A program made the translations under genes and the position numbers. From positions 762,344 through 826,343 of the forward strand of contig NMRB01000037.1 in the NCBI GenBank assembly GCA_002633025.1: a DNA stretch of 64,000 nt. The letters are read 5' to 3'. The DNA is from Notospermus geniculatus (lineage: Eukaryota > Nemertea > Pilidiophora > Heteronemertea > Lineidae). The stretch's first letter is position 1, and each line of letters begins with the position of its first letter. This document shows positions 53,046-63,785 of this stretch, one piece after another. The notes below the pieces were generated by a model. The model searched no databases, had not been told where the DNA came from, and saw only the letters and a program-made list of their open reading frames with translations.

Positions 53046-53516
53046 AGGGGAATTGTCAAGGAGTGACAGGCCACACGGAATACACCCAGAGACCAAGTAA
53101 AAAAACATCCACCTCTACGCCAGAGATATATCAATATCATTTTCGGAAGTTTCTCCTCCCAAATCCTCTGTAATAAAAAGAAAATCTCATAAAATTGTAA
53201 AGGCCGAAGAAAAATTTCATAATTTTAGGGCGTTTCCAAGAAACTGAATCTTCACCAGAAAAATCTTAAGACTTGAAAAGGTCTGCACAATGAGGTGATT
53301 CATTATTTCCTTCCTTTGATTCATCAGAATCTTGACAAATCAAGGATATGGCAATAAAACTGTCAAGATATCTTTTTATATTTCAATGATGATGAATATG
53401 AACTGTCAAAAACATCTTTTTTTAAATAAGATGATGAAAATAGCGGTACTTTGAACCATATCACAGAATAGTCTTATGTCCAGCCATTCTTTATTTTGGC
53501 CTACGTTCAGCAGCCG
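53046..53516. other. Spacer between the two direct repeats
   Basis: 470 bp, AT-rich, no frame, primer-binding site or polypurine tract recognised. Confidence 0.5.
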
Positions 53517-53712
53517 TATTCTCAGAATATATTAGGCATGTTCGGGTACAATGTACGATTCATGACAAAAATAGTTTTCTTCACTCAAAAGGACAGCTGG
53601 GGACATATGGGAGATTTTGGGATGTCTACTGCCCAGGGGCAATTCCTTCAAACTGTCACTCCTTGGATTGTTTCAGAAAGCATGAATTGGGGAATTGGAG
53701 GAACTACCGTCA
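53517..53712. repeat. Direct repeat, right member
   Basis: Same as 52858-53045 with a short insertion after ATATATTA. It shares GACAAAAATAGTTTTCTTCA and CTACTGCCCAGGGGCAATTC. Confidence 0.8.
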
Positions 53713-53731
53713 TGACATGGCGCTGCAAACG

Positions 53732-53945
53732 GTGGGGCCGTACACTGGAGCTATCTGCTGAATAAAAAGTCATTCGAGACAGTTTGCTCAGCATATAACT
53801 CACCGAAACATACGCGCACACGCTAGCTTTCTGCCTCGTAAGGCAAAAACTCACCGAAATTACGCGCACACGCGAGCTATCTGCTGAGCAAACGGTCTCG
53901 AATGAGTTTTTGCTCAGTAGATAGCTCCAGTGCGCGGCAGGCTTA
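53732..53945. mobile_element. MITE, about 214 bp
   Basis: CACTGGAGCTATCTGCTGA is inverted as CAGTAGATAGCTCCAGTG. Inside, ACTCACCGAAACATACGCGC and ACTCACCGAAATTACGCGCA are direct repeats. The ends, with GCCGCGCACTG, resemble 62563 in layout. Confidence 0.65.
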
Positions 53946-54741
53946 AAGCTGCTAAAGCACAGAGCTCTGAAACGGAAGTCACATGTGTCTTGCAAGAAGT
54001 CAAACAAATGAAGGATTATTGAGGTCATCACACCTCAGGATCCTAGTCAAGGTGGAAAAATATCAAAACGGGGAAGAAAATGTTGAAATCAAAAAATTTG
54101 GATTACATGTACCTTAAAGCTCCTTGAAATCCCTCAAATCCAAATAATGCAAATTACAGTGCTAAGTCTGAGCAGAAAACATCCAAGGAAGGTAGTCCTC
54201 AAAACTGACAGTTTTAGGGAAATACTTCAATGTAAACATGTTCTATAGGTTATTCCCTCAAAATTTCCGATTTTGTTCAAAATTTCCAGTCACTTGACTC
54301 AATGTTCCACACAGAATGACCACAAGTCAGAAAATCCCTCCCATCTCGTGGATACTACAGCTGTTGTCATGTTTGTGAGTGTGACACTAATATCGGTAAC
54401 CAACGGACACTACCATTCTCCACCCACGCACAGGTGACGCAGGTTGTCATCAGCCAATAATACTGTCACTGCTTGGTTACTGTCATTGAATGGTTGTGGA
54501 GCTTGTGTTCTAGACAGGCCAGTTTCACAGGGCAGTAGGCCTATACCACCCTGTTCAAAATTCAGATATCATTTTACCACCCTGTTCAAATTTTTACCAT
54601 CCTGTTTAAAAATATAACTTGCAATGCATTTTTTACACCACCCTGTTTGTATTTTACTCCCACCCTGTTTGAAAATCCAGGGCCTTAAAATCATAGGAAG
54701 ATGCAGTCATCCCACCCTGTTTGGAAAAATTTCTGGCTAGA
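53946..54741. other. Unassigned stretch with spaced CACCCTGTTT motifs
   Basis: CCACCCTGTTCAAA or a close variant occurs six times between about 54547 and 54721 at uneven spacing. A partial SINE body (CAGGTGACGCAGGTTGTCAT) lies near 54430. Confidence 0.5.
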
Positions 54742-54880
54742 ACACAGGAGCTGCCGTGGTTTAGTGGCTGCGGTCTCTGGGAAGCGGTCAGGAGGAGGTC
54801 TTAGGTTCAATCTCCACGCACAGGTGACGCAGGTTGTCACCAGCCAATGGGGAACCCGCATGACTGCAGATGGCGCAGCA
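54742..54880 (+). mobile_element. tRNA-derived SINE family 4, copy 1
   Basis: GGAGCTGCCGTGGTTTAGTG (A-box region), AGGTTCAATCTCC (B-box), then CAGGTGACGCAGGTTGTCAC. Related to the two copies at 55251-55540. Confidence 0.65.
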
Positions 54881-55250
54881 AGTATAAGACCCGAATGACG
54901 TACTGACGTCACTTTTCTCGCTGTTGACGTCGCGTCGTCAAAGCATGTGTACATTTTTCTACACAATTTTCCGTGGAAATTTCCCCAAAAGACGTTGTCA
55001 ATATTGACATCCTGTGGCATTTCTGACGAAACAGAGCAGTGATATATGGAGAACTTTGAACATGAAACAGGGCCGTGTAATTTAATCAAAATTGAACCAA
55101 ACAGAATGGTTTATTTTGGGGCAAGAAGTCAATGGAAATACTGTTAGAAAATAGGACTTCCGGGTCTTACACTGACAGCGCCACGTCGTGGCGTAGTTCG
55201 GCGGGTTATTCATGATACTGTCACTGCTCGGTTACTGTCATTGAATAGTT
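54881..55250. other. Unassigned stretch
   Basis: TGACGTACTGACGTCAC and GACGTCGCGTCGTC near 54900 recall 8500-8560. TTACTGTCATTGAATAGTTG at about 55232 is a SINE family 4 body fragment. Confidence 0.4.
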
Positions 55251-55540
55251 GTGAAGCTGCCATGGTGTAGTGGCTGTGGTCTCTGGCTGGTGGTCAGGAG
55301 GTCTCAGGTTCAATCCCTACATACAGGTGACGCAAGTTGTTATCAGCAACACTGCTTGGTCACTGTCATTGCATGGTTGTGGAACTGTCATGGTGTAGTG
55401 GCTTGAGTCTCTGGCAAGCGGTCAGAAGGTCTCAGGTTTGTTCCCCGAAGGTGTGAGACTCAGGCTATAAAGTCTCTTCATCTCAATTGGTTCACCCCAC
55501 CCAGACGTTAAAGGGGTGGGCATACCTAGCTGAATGTCCT
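55251..55540 (+). mobile_element. SINE family 4, tandem pair
   Basis: Two heads in a row: GAAGCTGCCATGGTGTAGTG at 55251 and GGAACTGTCATGGTGTAGTG at about 55380, period about 130 bp. Each has a B-box-like CTCAGGTT segment. The second runs on into GGTTCACCCCACCCAGAC, similar to the family-1 bodies. Confidence 0.65.
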
Positions 55541-55616
55541 AAAGTACCCTAAAGGCAGCCTCCCATAGGCACAGGTTAGGTGGCATGAAAAATCGAAATC
55601 TGATCTGGATTGACAG

Positions 55617-55845
55617 TATAAGTAAAGTCGTCTCCGAATTTCGCAAATTTTCGACCCCAACCGGGGTCTTCCTCAGGCACTTTCTAGTACACATCCCAGA
55701 AATGAGATCCCTTTCACTTCTGGGACCTCAAAACTAGAAAGTGAAGACCTCGGTTGGGGTCGAAAATTTGCAAAATTCGGAGACGACTATACTTACTTGT
55801 ATACCATCATTTTGTGTGTCGTTTTTTGTGCCCTATGTTGGATAT
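55617..55845. mobile_element. Foldback family E, copy 3
   Basis: AAGTCGTCTCCGAATTTCGC to the inverse CAAAATTCGGAGACGACT. Arms extend through GGGGTCTTCC and CTTTCTAGTA. It is followed by ATCATTTTGTGTGTCGTTTT. Confidence 0.7.
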
Positions 55846-56982
55846 TGATCTGTATTGCATTTAAAAACACTAAACATCAACATTTGAGCTAAAATCTGTC
55901 AGTTGACAGCACCACCTGTGATGAAGTGACTGCACTGATATATGCCTAATAGATAGCTGCTGATAGGATCCCTTTAAAAGGGGCAGGCATACCTATGTAT
56001 CTGAATATCTTTCGTCTAAGTTGTTTTGTGGCAGTCAGACTGTGAAAATCTTTTAAACTTCCCAAGAAAGGGTCAACTTGATCAAGCAGAAGCTGGAGTA
56101 ATAATATTATAATGGAAGCCAAACAATGGTAGGCCTAACCCAAACCACCTTTCAAATTCACTTCACAAAAACACAATGTAAAAGGCAGATGACAGCAGTG
56201 TCATGTATATCCCCTTTAAGTAATCAACAAATCAGTAATTTTCATTAAAATCTCAAAAGTTAAATTGGACAATCAAAGTCAACATATAGGACAACAAAAA
56301 GTGACCTTCATAAAGGTCACACGTGGAGGTCAATAGTAACCCGACCTACTGTCTGAATTCAGTTCATGACAACACAATGAAAAGGCAGATGACACGAGCG
56401 TTTAATCAAAATTATTAAGAAAGATAACATCTTCACCGAGGAAAATAAATGTAACAATATCACTGGCGGCCATGTTGGAATCTTCTGCCCTTTGATTTTG
56501 AAACGTAAGCAATTATTTTCAAATTTGAAAAATGTAAGATAATATCAAGTGATTCTCGGCGGGCATGCGATTGCAGATGTTAAAGACCTCCTGGCACATT
56601 TGATGACATATTTACTTTACGAAATAACGAACAACCTTTGTCACAGAATCGCTGCGTTTAAATTACACATTGTAAAGAAAATTTCCACATGAAATTTATT
56701 GAAAAGATATTGAGGTGGAAACCAAGTAATATGGTATATTTAGATAATAATTTTTGATAAAGTAATTTGAGACAATGACGTTGTGGTTTATAATCTATTT
56801 TGAGCAAATTAATTTAACCCTTTCAATGTCAAAGTATAGTCTGTAAAATTTGAAAATATGAATGAAAAGTGCATAGCTTTTTCCGTTTTCCCAAGGATCA
56901 CAACTCAGATTCCTCAAGTGACGAAAATGAACAGCCCCTTTTGCCTCAAGTGTTAACATCCATATTATTACATACCTAAAAT
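55846..56982. other. Unassigned stretch with a lone foldback arm
   Basis: 56869-56941 (CTTTTTCCGTTTTCCCAAGG through GAACAGCCCCTTTTG) is one arm of the 32211 MITE family. The rest is AT-rich with no frame. Confidence 0.45.
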
Positions 56983-57447
56983 AATAGCATGGTTACACTA
57001 CATAAATCCCCGTGCTTTCCCCGGGGATTTTGCGGTTACACCTATAAATCGCCGAGTCTAAATAGACCCGTGTCTGAAATCGCCCTGCTTATTAGCCCCA
57101 GCGAGCTCGAAGGGGCAATGCCGGGGCTATTTAGACACGGGGATTTTATGTAGTGTAACCGCGAAATCCCCGTGTTTATTTGTAGTTCCAAGCACCCGGC
57201 GACAGACGGCGATGCAAATCGATGAGTCATGCGCATGCGTATAGGCTATTTCACGCCTCCAGTAGCCACTTGATGACGGAGAGTTGCCTACAGGCAGTGC
57301 CCCTATCGCCGGGATACGGAACTTATTACCAATTGCACTTTCAGTAGTGTAACCGCTCGCCAGGTGAACGCCGTGATTTTTCTGGTTCGGAAAAACCCCG
57401 TGTCTCAAAAAGCCCGGGGATTTTGGATAGGTGCAACCAGGGCTATT
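56983..57447. mobile_element. MITE, about 465 bp, with internal inverted pair
   Basis: AATAGCATGGTTACACTACA and GGTGCAACCAGGGCTATT are diverged inverse ends. Inside, ACTACATAAATCCCCGTG is inverted as CACGGGGATTTTATGTAGT. AGTGTAACCGC occurs twice. Confidence 0.6.
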
Positions 57448-58202
57448 ATGATCACAACTTGCATAGTTTTGAATTTACAACATATTTCTTGGCCCACCTG
57501 ATAAAGCCAGACGCCAGCCAGTTACCTAATTGGAAGTTATTGTCAGGTGTCTTATCGCGTGGTCATCTTTTGCCCGCGGGCAGTGTTCTTATTGAATGAA
57601 CACCATCCCAACATTAACGGCGGATACGCAAGTGTGAAACGACTCCGATGTTAACAGGAAGTAATTACCAAGCGCAATTAATCACGACATCGTCTGATGA
57701 TGAAAATTTCGGAAGCCGGAGGCTATCATCTGGTGCTCACCAGTCTATCTGGCCTAACGGCCATCTAGCCTGGTTCGAATCCATCACATTTCCCGTTTCT
57801 GAGGGGGTGAGAGCCTCAGCCAATCATCGGGGCGCGAAGGAAAATCGACGTGCCAATCAAAATCCATGTTACAAATTCGAGCGTGAAGAGCAAAGAAAGT
57901 GTCCAACGGTGATTTGTTTCGCGAGTTCTGATTGGCTCGGAGGCGGGGTCAAGTAGGGGTCAGGTTCATTAATAATTTATGCATTAACGGAAAAGATGAC
58001 ATGATTCGGACAAGGCTAAAGACGGAGTCCGTCGATAGCCTTGTTTGGACAAGATGGAGGCTATTGGTAGGTGAAGAGGTGAAGATCAAGACGGACGGAT
58101 GGACAGACATCAACCATTCTTAATACTTGGAGATTTGAAGAAAAACTTCATCACTTTAAAACATACTGTAAACCCAAAAATATCTGTATCTTTTATTTTC
58201 AT
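57448..58202. other. Unassigned stretch
   Basis: A short hairpin ACAAGGCTAAAGACGGA / TCCGTCGATAGCCTTGT lies at about 58009-58044. A 102-codon frame at 57648-57956 shows no domain. Confidence 0.4.
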
Positions 58203-58375
58203 ATATGTGAGGCAGTCTAGGAAAACCCGGCAGATGTCGCTGAATGATCAACAAGGGCCGGCTGTCAGATTGCCTGTACATTTCAGCTATTGAAATGTGC
58301 GGGTTCACCAAGGCCATTAACACTTTCCTCAAATGCGACATCTGCCGGGTTTTCCTAGACTGCCTGCCACACATA
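58203..58375. mobile_element. Foldback element, 173 bp
   Basis: GAGGCAGTCTAGGAAAACCC is inverted as GGGTTTTCCTAGACTGCCTG. The arms also share GGCAGATGTCGC and GCGACATCTGCC, so about 37 bp in all. Confidence 0.75.
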
Positions 58376-59103
58376 TTGATACAATTTTTTAAATATGTAA
58401 ACCCCAACATTTGTGCCCCTAATATTTTCACACCTACATGTTTATACGTCTTTTTTGAATCCAAACCCCCCAAATATACATGTACCTAGGCCTTGTATTT
58501 TCATATTGAAACATAAATTTTGCACCGTAAAGCTCAGAAATTTGTGTGCTTTTTGTATTTGCACTTTGATGAGCAGCAAAATTCCTCAAATTACATGTAT
58601 ACGCCCCCCAAAAAAACAAAACTTAATTAAAATAACTTTTACAGAATCTCTGACATTTAATTCAAGTGAACACTAAAATTTATCTGAAACAATCAATTTT
58701 ATAGTGACAAATAATTATTTTGAAAGAATCTGCTCTCATTGAAGTTGAACATACAGAATTTTTGGTCCTGAAAGACCAAAGTCATCTGCTATACCACCAC
58801 AGCTTTGACATGGACCACCCCAGGGTCCAACACCTGACAATAGGGTCATTTGCACCTCTCAAATTATCGTCAAATTCTGTTCCTTTTTAGCATTCAAATG
58901 AGCCCTAAAATAAGATGTCTTATGAAATTAACTGGACAATAGCTCAAGTTGAACACATGTTCCTTGGTGGAATTTTGACCAGATGTGATGCACAGGGCGA
59001 GGGACACAAGGAGTGTAAGGGAGACAGTAGGGAGGGTAGGACATAATTATACACAAAGATTGTATTTTGTTCCAGTTTTTCATCATGGCCAAAGCATACA
59101 TGG
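58376..59103. other. Unassigned non-coding stretch
   Basis: AT-rich, several ACATGTA words, short frames without a domain. Confidence 0.4.
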
Positions 59104-59385
59104 TACAGTACGTTGCACAATTGACCTACCTTTATCCGCATACCTTCCACGTACGTCAGGCGGAAGGTATGCTTCAGTTCATAGCGTATGGTACGGGTGC
59201 ATCACACGTCTCTTCTACGTGACGTCTGCGCACCACGGGCGAATGACGTTACGTCTTCACTGCGTGCCTTCCATGACGGCGCGCAATGTCCACGGAAGAT
59301 ACGAGGACGGTACGCTCAAGACGCTGCATGTGGTACGCGGATGGTGCGCGGTGTGGAAGGGAGGTCAATTGTGCAACGTACTGTT
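59104..59385. mobile_element. MITE family A copy
   Basis: TACAGTACGTTGCACAATTG at the left and CAATTGTGCAACGTACTGTT at the right. The interior is as in the 42816 copy, same orientation. Confidence 0.8.
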
Positions 59386-60786
59386 AGTTTAACAACATTG
59401 TCAATAGAGGTCTCCTTTAAAGTGATGTACTCGCGAGGTTGCAAATGAAATCTCGTTGAACTACCGCAACCCGCGATAGCTCCCCAATTTCATTCATAAA
59501 TGGCGGGGTTCTTGAAACCGATCTCGTGTGATTTCTAGCATCTTTGAACCATCAACGGTATCGTTGACGTTTTATACAATAAAACGTTCATGAAAAATCT
59601 TTTATAATTTGGGCGACATTAGTGTTTACTGCCGGAAAAATTTCAAAATTGTAGCACTAATGAGGACTTAGCAGTGTACCTCCTGAACGTCGTTGACCCC
59701 CGGCCAACACCAGCCCTTGCATGTTTTGTGGATGACTTATAGAATCGTCGCCGTCGGCATCACTGTCACTCATGTCACTCTCCTCGCTGCTGATTGGTCA
59801 TAGTAAATTCCGTAGTATTATAATGAGATGACGTACTTGGAATTCCATTCATAAATTGTAGTGCTGCCACCATACGGGAAATATAACTATCGATGTGCAG
59901 TACTGCAGAGCCCGCGTACATCGCTTTAACACGGGTATGTTTAGTGCAGGATGGGGAAGGTGCCCCTTTAAGCTGGTTAGTCTGTCAGAGTGATCACTAT
60001 TCGTTCAATTTCATACAATAACATACTGACCATATGATCCCTATCCCTCCCGGTGTCCACCCTCCAATTACAGATCATTGATTGGTTATTGACTCAGCAT
60101 GTCATGACAATAAAATCCAATCAGATACGCCGTGCCTTACTAGGCGCCTCAAATAACGAACTTGATGAACCCTCACTGCAAGAAAACGCCAGCATTTTCT
60201 GCAACATGCACTCATTGACCTTGGGATATTATGAAAATCCATACAACTCCTGTTGTAAGATTGTATCATTTTGTTTTGTTTCTGGATGAACCGGAGATGG
60301 AAACAGCGTCTAACATGATGAGGAGTGATATGAAACCACACGGGGCATCATGAGAATATCAGGGGCCGTATTCTAGATAGCTTCCTTACTCGAAGATTTT
60401 ACCTTTAGCTATTGTTTGCAGGGCAGAATACAAAAGCTTAAAGCCGCACAGTATAGACAGATGGGTCATAATTGGCGACCCTCTACAGCATCAGTCTCGG
60501 TCACCCAGTCGCTGTTTCGAATCTGGGGATCCGTGAAGCAGTACTGCGGAACGAAACGGCTGGCTGCGCGAGAGTAGATGCAGCATTGGGGATTCCCCAA
60601 GGGGGTTCTCCCAACCTCGATGCAGGATAATGCTATAATATGTGGTTCTATGGTAATTATACATTACACATGCCTGTAAACGAGGTTGCACTATGATTTT
60701 GGCCATTTTGGTAGCGAGTAGCGGTGCACACTGTGCGGCTTTAAAGTGCATGGACCCTAGAGTTAAGGTGCCCACAGGTCGACGTT
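59386..60786. other. Unassigned non-coding stretch
   Basis: Frames up to 94 codons on both strands, none with a recognisable domain. No repeat match found. Confidence 0.4.
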
Positions 60787-60927
60787 AGGGAGGTTGAGAT
60801 CAGCAACTTATCACGGATCCTTATACGTATATGGATCGAAATGTATACAAAATTTGTCCTCGTTGTACAGAATTCTATCCGTATATGTATCAGGATCCGT
60901 GATAAAGTCACTGATCTCAACTTCCCT
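60787..60927. mobile_element. Foldback element, 141 bp
   Basis: AGGGAGGTTGAGATCAG with CTTATCACGGATCC at the left is inverted as GGATCCGTGATAAAG and CTGATCTCAACTTCCCT at the right. Confidence 0.7.
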
Positions 60928-61253
60928 ACTGCATCTTGAAGCAACTCGTGGCAACTAGGTTTCCGGCGATGGAAGCAACTCGGACTGACTCATCAGTTGC
61001 TGATTTTGTCGACCTGAGTGCGCTTGCATCTCCGAGCAACTGCCGGATCCGCTAATTGCCGCGAGTTGCCCATGTTCTACTTTTCGGGGACTTGTCTCCA
61101 GTTCCACCGTCGACCTGCGCCTGCTGTTCGAGGTAACTGCTAGTGGCTCCGAGTTCTTCTCAATCGCTGAAATGTCGACCTGCGCATGGTGCTTTTTTAT
61201 CCGCGACGGATCCGTCGAGTTGCTTCAAGACGCAATGTCAACCTGTAAGCACC
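60928..61253. other. Unassigned non-coding stretch
   Basis: GCAACTCG-like words recur in both orientations (about 60940-61110), perhaps a decayed MITE. Confidence 0.4.
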
Positions 61254-61532
61254 TTAAAGCCCCACTGTATTGAATGTGAAAAACGCAAATCATCGCCGCG
61301 ATTCTCGCACGACGTCACGACGTCAGCGTAGTGTAAAATGTACTACGCTCTGTCAGAATACATTAGAGCTCTCCCTGCAGTTTTTTCCAATGCGTGCTGA
61401 AAACCAGGCCTGGATTCTGTGAAGTGCGTATCAGGCAAGCATTTGGGGGACCTTCACGAGGCTATGGGACCTGCATGTGCACTCTCCTAACGTTTTGAAA
61501 ATATCGTAAAATTCAATACTGTGGGGCTTTAA
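61254..61532. mobile_element. piggyBac-like MITE family P, copy 2
   Basis: TTAA then AGCCCCACTGTATTGAATG; ends CAATACTGTGGGGCT then TTAA. Differs from 51276-51559 at only a few sites and one short deletion. Confidence 0.8.
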
Positions 61533-61588
61533 CACACTCCGCCTCATCTTCAAGTGTTCTCCAATGAGTTGAAATCATCATCATGACG

Positions 61589-61860
61589 TACAGTACGTTG
61601 CACAATTGACCTCCCTTCCACGCCGCGCACCACCCGCGTACCACATGCAGCGTCATTCACGTACGATCCTCGTATCTTCCGAGGACGTGGCGCGGCGTCA
61701 TGGAAGGCATGCAGTGAAGACGTAACGTGATTCACCCGACGTCACGCAACAGAGACGCGTGACGTACCCGTACCATTTGCGATGAACTGAAGGATACCTT
61801 CCGCGCCACGTCCGAGGAAGGTACGCGGATAAAGGGAGGTCAATTGTGCAACGTACTGTA
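61589..61860. mobile_element. MITE family A copy, best preserved
   Basis: TACAGTACGTTGCACAATTG to CAATTGTGCAACGTACTGTA, 272 bp. Inverse orientation to 59104. Confidence 0.85.
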
Positions 61861-62562
61861 GATGAAACTGCCACAATGCCGCGACATCAAAATGAAGTGA
61901 ATGGCATGTTTCCAAAAATCGATAGTGCAAAAAAGCCGGATATGCGCCGAACGATTAAAATTTTTTAACATGGGAATTGTCCATTAAGACATCCCCAACA
62001 GACCTAGCATCACGCCCACACTGACGGATAGAACGCATCTTCTGTTTACATCAAGAAACAATGAGGGGACGGCAATAAGAATGAGATTTCCACCCCTGGA
62101 GGATATATGTACAATTGAACGGGCACAGCATCCAGTTACCAAGGTGACTCGGTACTTGTAAATTACGTAGACGTCTACTTTCCATTAACTTCCATGCCAA
62201 CGAATGTCGCCTGGGGGTAGACATTTGGAGAAGTGAAACCTGTGATACCCACGCAGATAATTTGTTGTCACACTGTGAAATCTTTGATAAGATTCGTGTT
62301 TACAACAAATTAATCGTGTTTACGACAAGTTTTCAGATGTTTGTTTGAGTCGCAGACTTCTCCCTCCAAAAGTTGATACTGTATACGCAAATATTTTCGC
62401 GAATAAAAATTACCGTGAAAATCGCGAATTGGTCAATACCCCTGCGAATTCTATTACACGTGAACCATTTTCCAATTGTCGACGATCCCATACCACGTGA
62501 CGACCTGTCAATCACTCAGCTATCATGGTGCCCCGCCAAATAAAGTTGCTGTATAGTGTTGG
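61861..62562. other. Unassigned stretch
   Basis: ACTGTATACGCAAATATTTT near 62378 recalls the 7368 MITE ends. Otherwise nothing recognised. Confidence 0.4.
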
Positions 62563-62959
62563 TAAAGCCTGCCACACACGAGAGAAATTAGCTGAGCAAA
62601 ATGTCATTCGAGGATTTTAACTCAGTCAAAAACCTCTCGTGTGCGGCGGAGGATTTTGGACAGTATACTTCCACGGTGATGTACCGTCACGTCACGGCAA
62701 TGTGCCATGAAATGCCGTCATGTGATTTCTACGCATGCTCTGTAGCAAAATGACGCGAGTCAAATGACTCAGTCCCGCCGCACACAGGAGGTTTTTTCCT
62801 CGCTAGCAAAAAAATATCAAACACGTTGAATATTTTGCTCAACGGCCGTTGAGGCAAAAAACTCGCACGAAATTCGCCGCACACGAGAGGTTTTTGACTG
62901 AGTCAAATGCCTCGAATGACATTTTGCTCAGCTAATTTCTCTCGTGTGCGGCGGGCTTA
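62563..62959. mobile_element. MITE, 397 bp, about 85-bp inverted ends
   Basis: AGAGAAATTAGCTGAGCAAA at the left is inverted as TTTGCTCAGCTAATTTCTCT at the right. Each arm holds a second GCACACGAGAGG word, so a shorter hairpin can form within each arm. CGCCGCACACGAG ends are shared with 20147. Confidence 0.8.
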
Positions 62960-63581
62960 AGTTTGCTTTTTTCTACTCAATTACTCTGACCGGCCCGGTC
63001 TGTTCACCATGTTCACGCTTTCAAATGCATGCGCTACACACTCGTGGTGGTGTTCCAGCCGTCCGGATGATCTGGAGTTGTAGCTTAGAAAGACATTAAA
63101 GTCGGGCACATAGGTCGAAATCAGTGTTACAACTAATCAGTGTACGCACTGCCATCTATATTTATGAAACAGAACTGAATGAACTTCAATGTCTTTGAAC
63201 GCAAACAGGAAACAACCAGTGCTGCCATCTATCCGAAGAACAAAGAACTGAAATGAGCTGCTGCTTATTGATTCGCTCAACAATTGAGGAGATTCTTGCC
63301 GAGTGGAAGTACCGGTGTGGAACATCCTGATCGTTGGAAAAGAAATCCTCTGTCCATTGTGTAGCACAAAATGACGACAGTGACCTGCACAATACCGTAA
63401 CAATAAACGATAACAATACAAAACAGCACTGATAAAAGCCAGGTGTTATCGAGGCGTTGACACAGATGACACACAGCGATGGGTGGAGTACTCTCAACTT
63501 CAATAGTACACCTTCTGAATGGATGACCTCATCAATATTAACGCTGATAAGAAACGGAGAATGTCGAAAGTCTTAGATGCA
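62960..63581. other. Unassigned non-coding stretch
   Basis: TAGCTTAGAAAGAC and GCTGCCATCTAT (63074-63230) loosely recall words in the 39958 foldback. Overlapping minus-strand frames have no domain. Confidence 0.4.
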
Positions 63582-63785
63582 ATTTCAGCCCAAATTGTAC
63601 AAAAGTGTTGCCCTGGACACTTTATGAAAATAATATCGAACAAGGGTGATTTCAGCCCAAATTGTACAAAAGTGTTGCCCTGGACACTTTATGAAAATAA
63701 TATCGAACAAGGGTGATTTCAGCCCAAATTGTACAAAAGTGTTGCCCTGGACACTTTATGAAAATAATATCGAACAAGGGTGATT
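63582..63785. repeat. 67-bp tandem repeat, three units
   Basis: ATTTCAGCCCAAATTGTACA starts at 63582, 63649 and 63716. The three units look identical. 67 is not a multiple of three, so the array is not a coding repeat. Confidence 0.92.

Noticed and set aside
52858-53712. LTR retrotransposon
   Set aside because: No TG/CA ends, no primer-binding site, no polypurine tract and only 470 bp between the repeats.
58985-59448. Two overlapping plus-strand frames of 86-135 codons
   Set aside because: Both run through a family-A MITE, whose CpG-rich interior yields similar frames at every copy.
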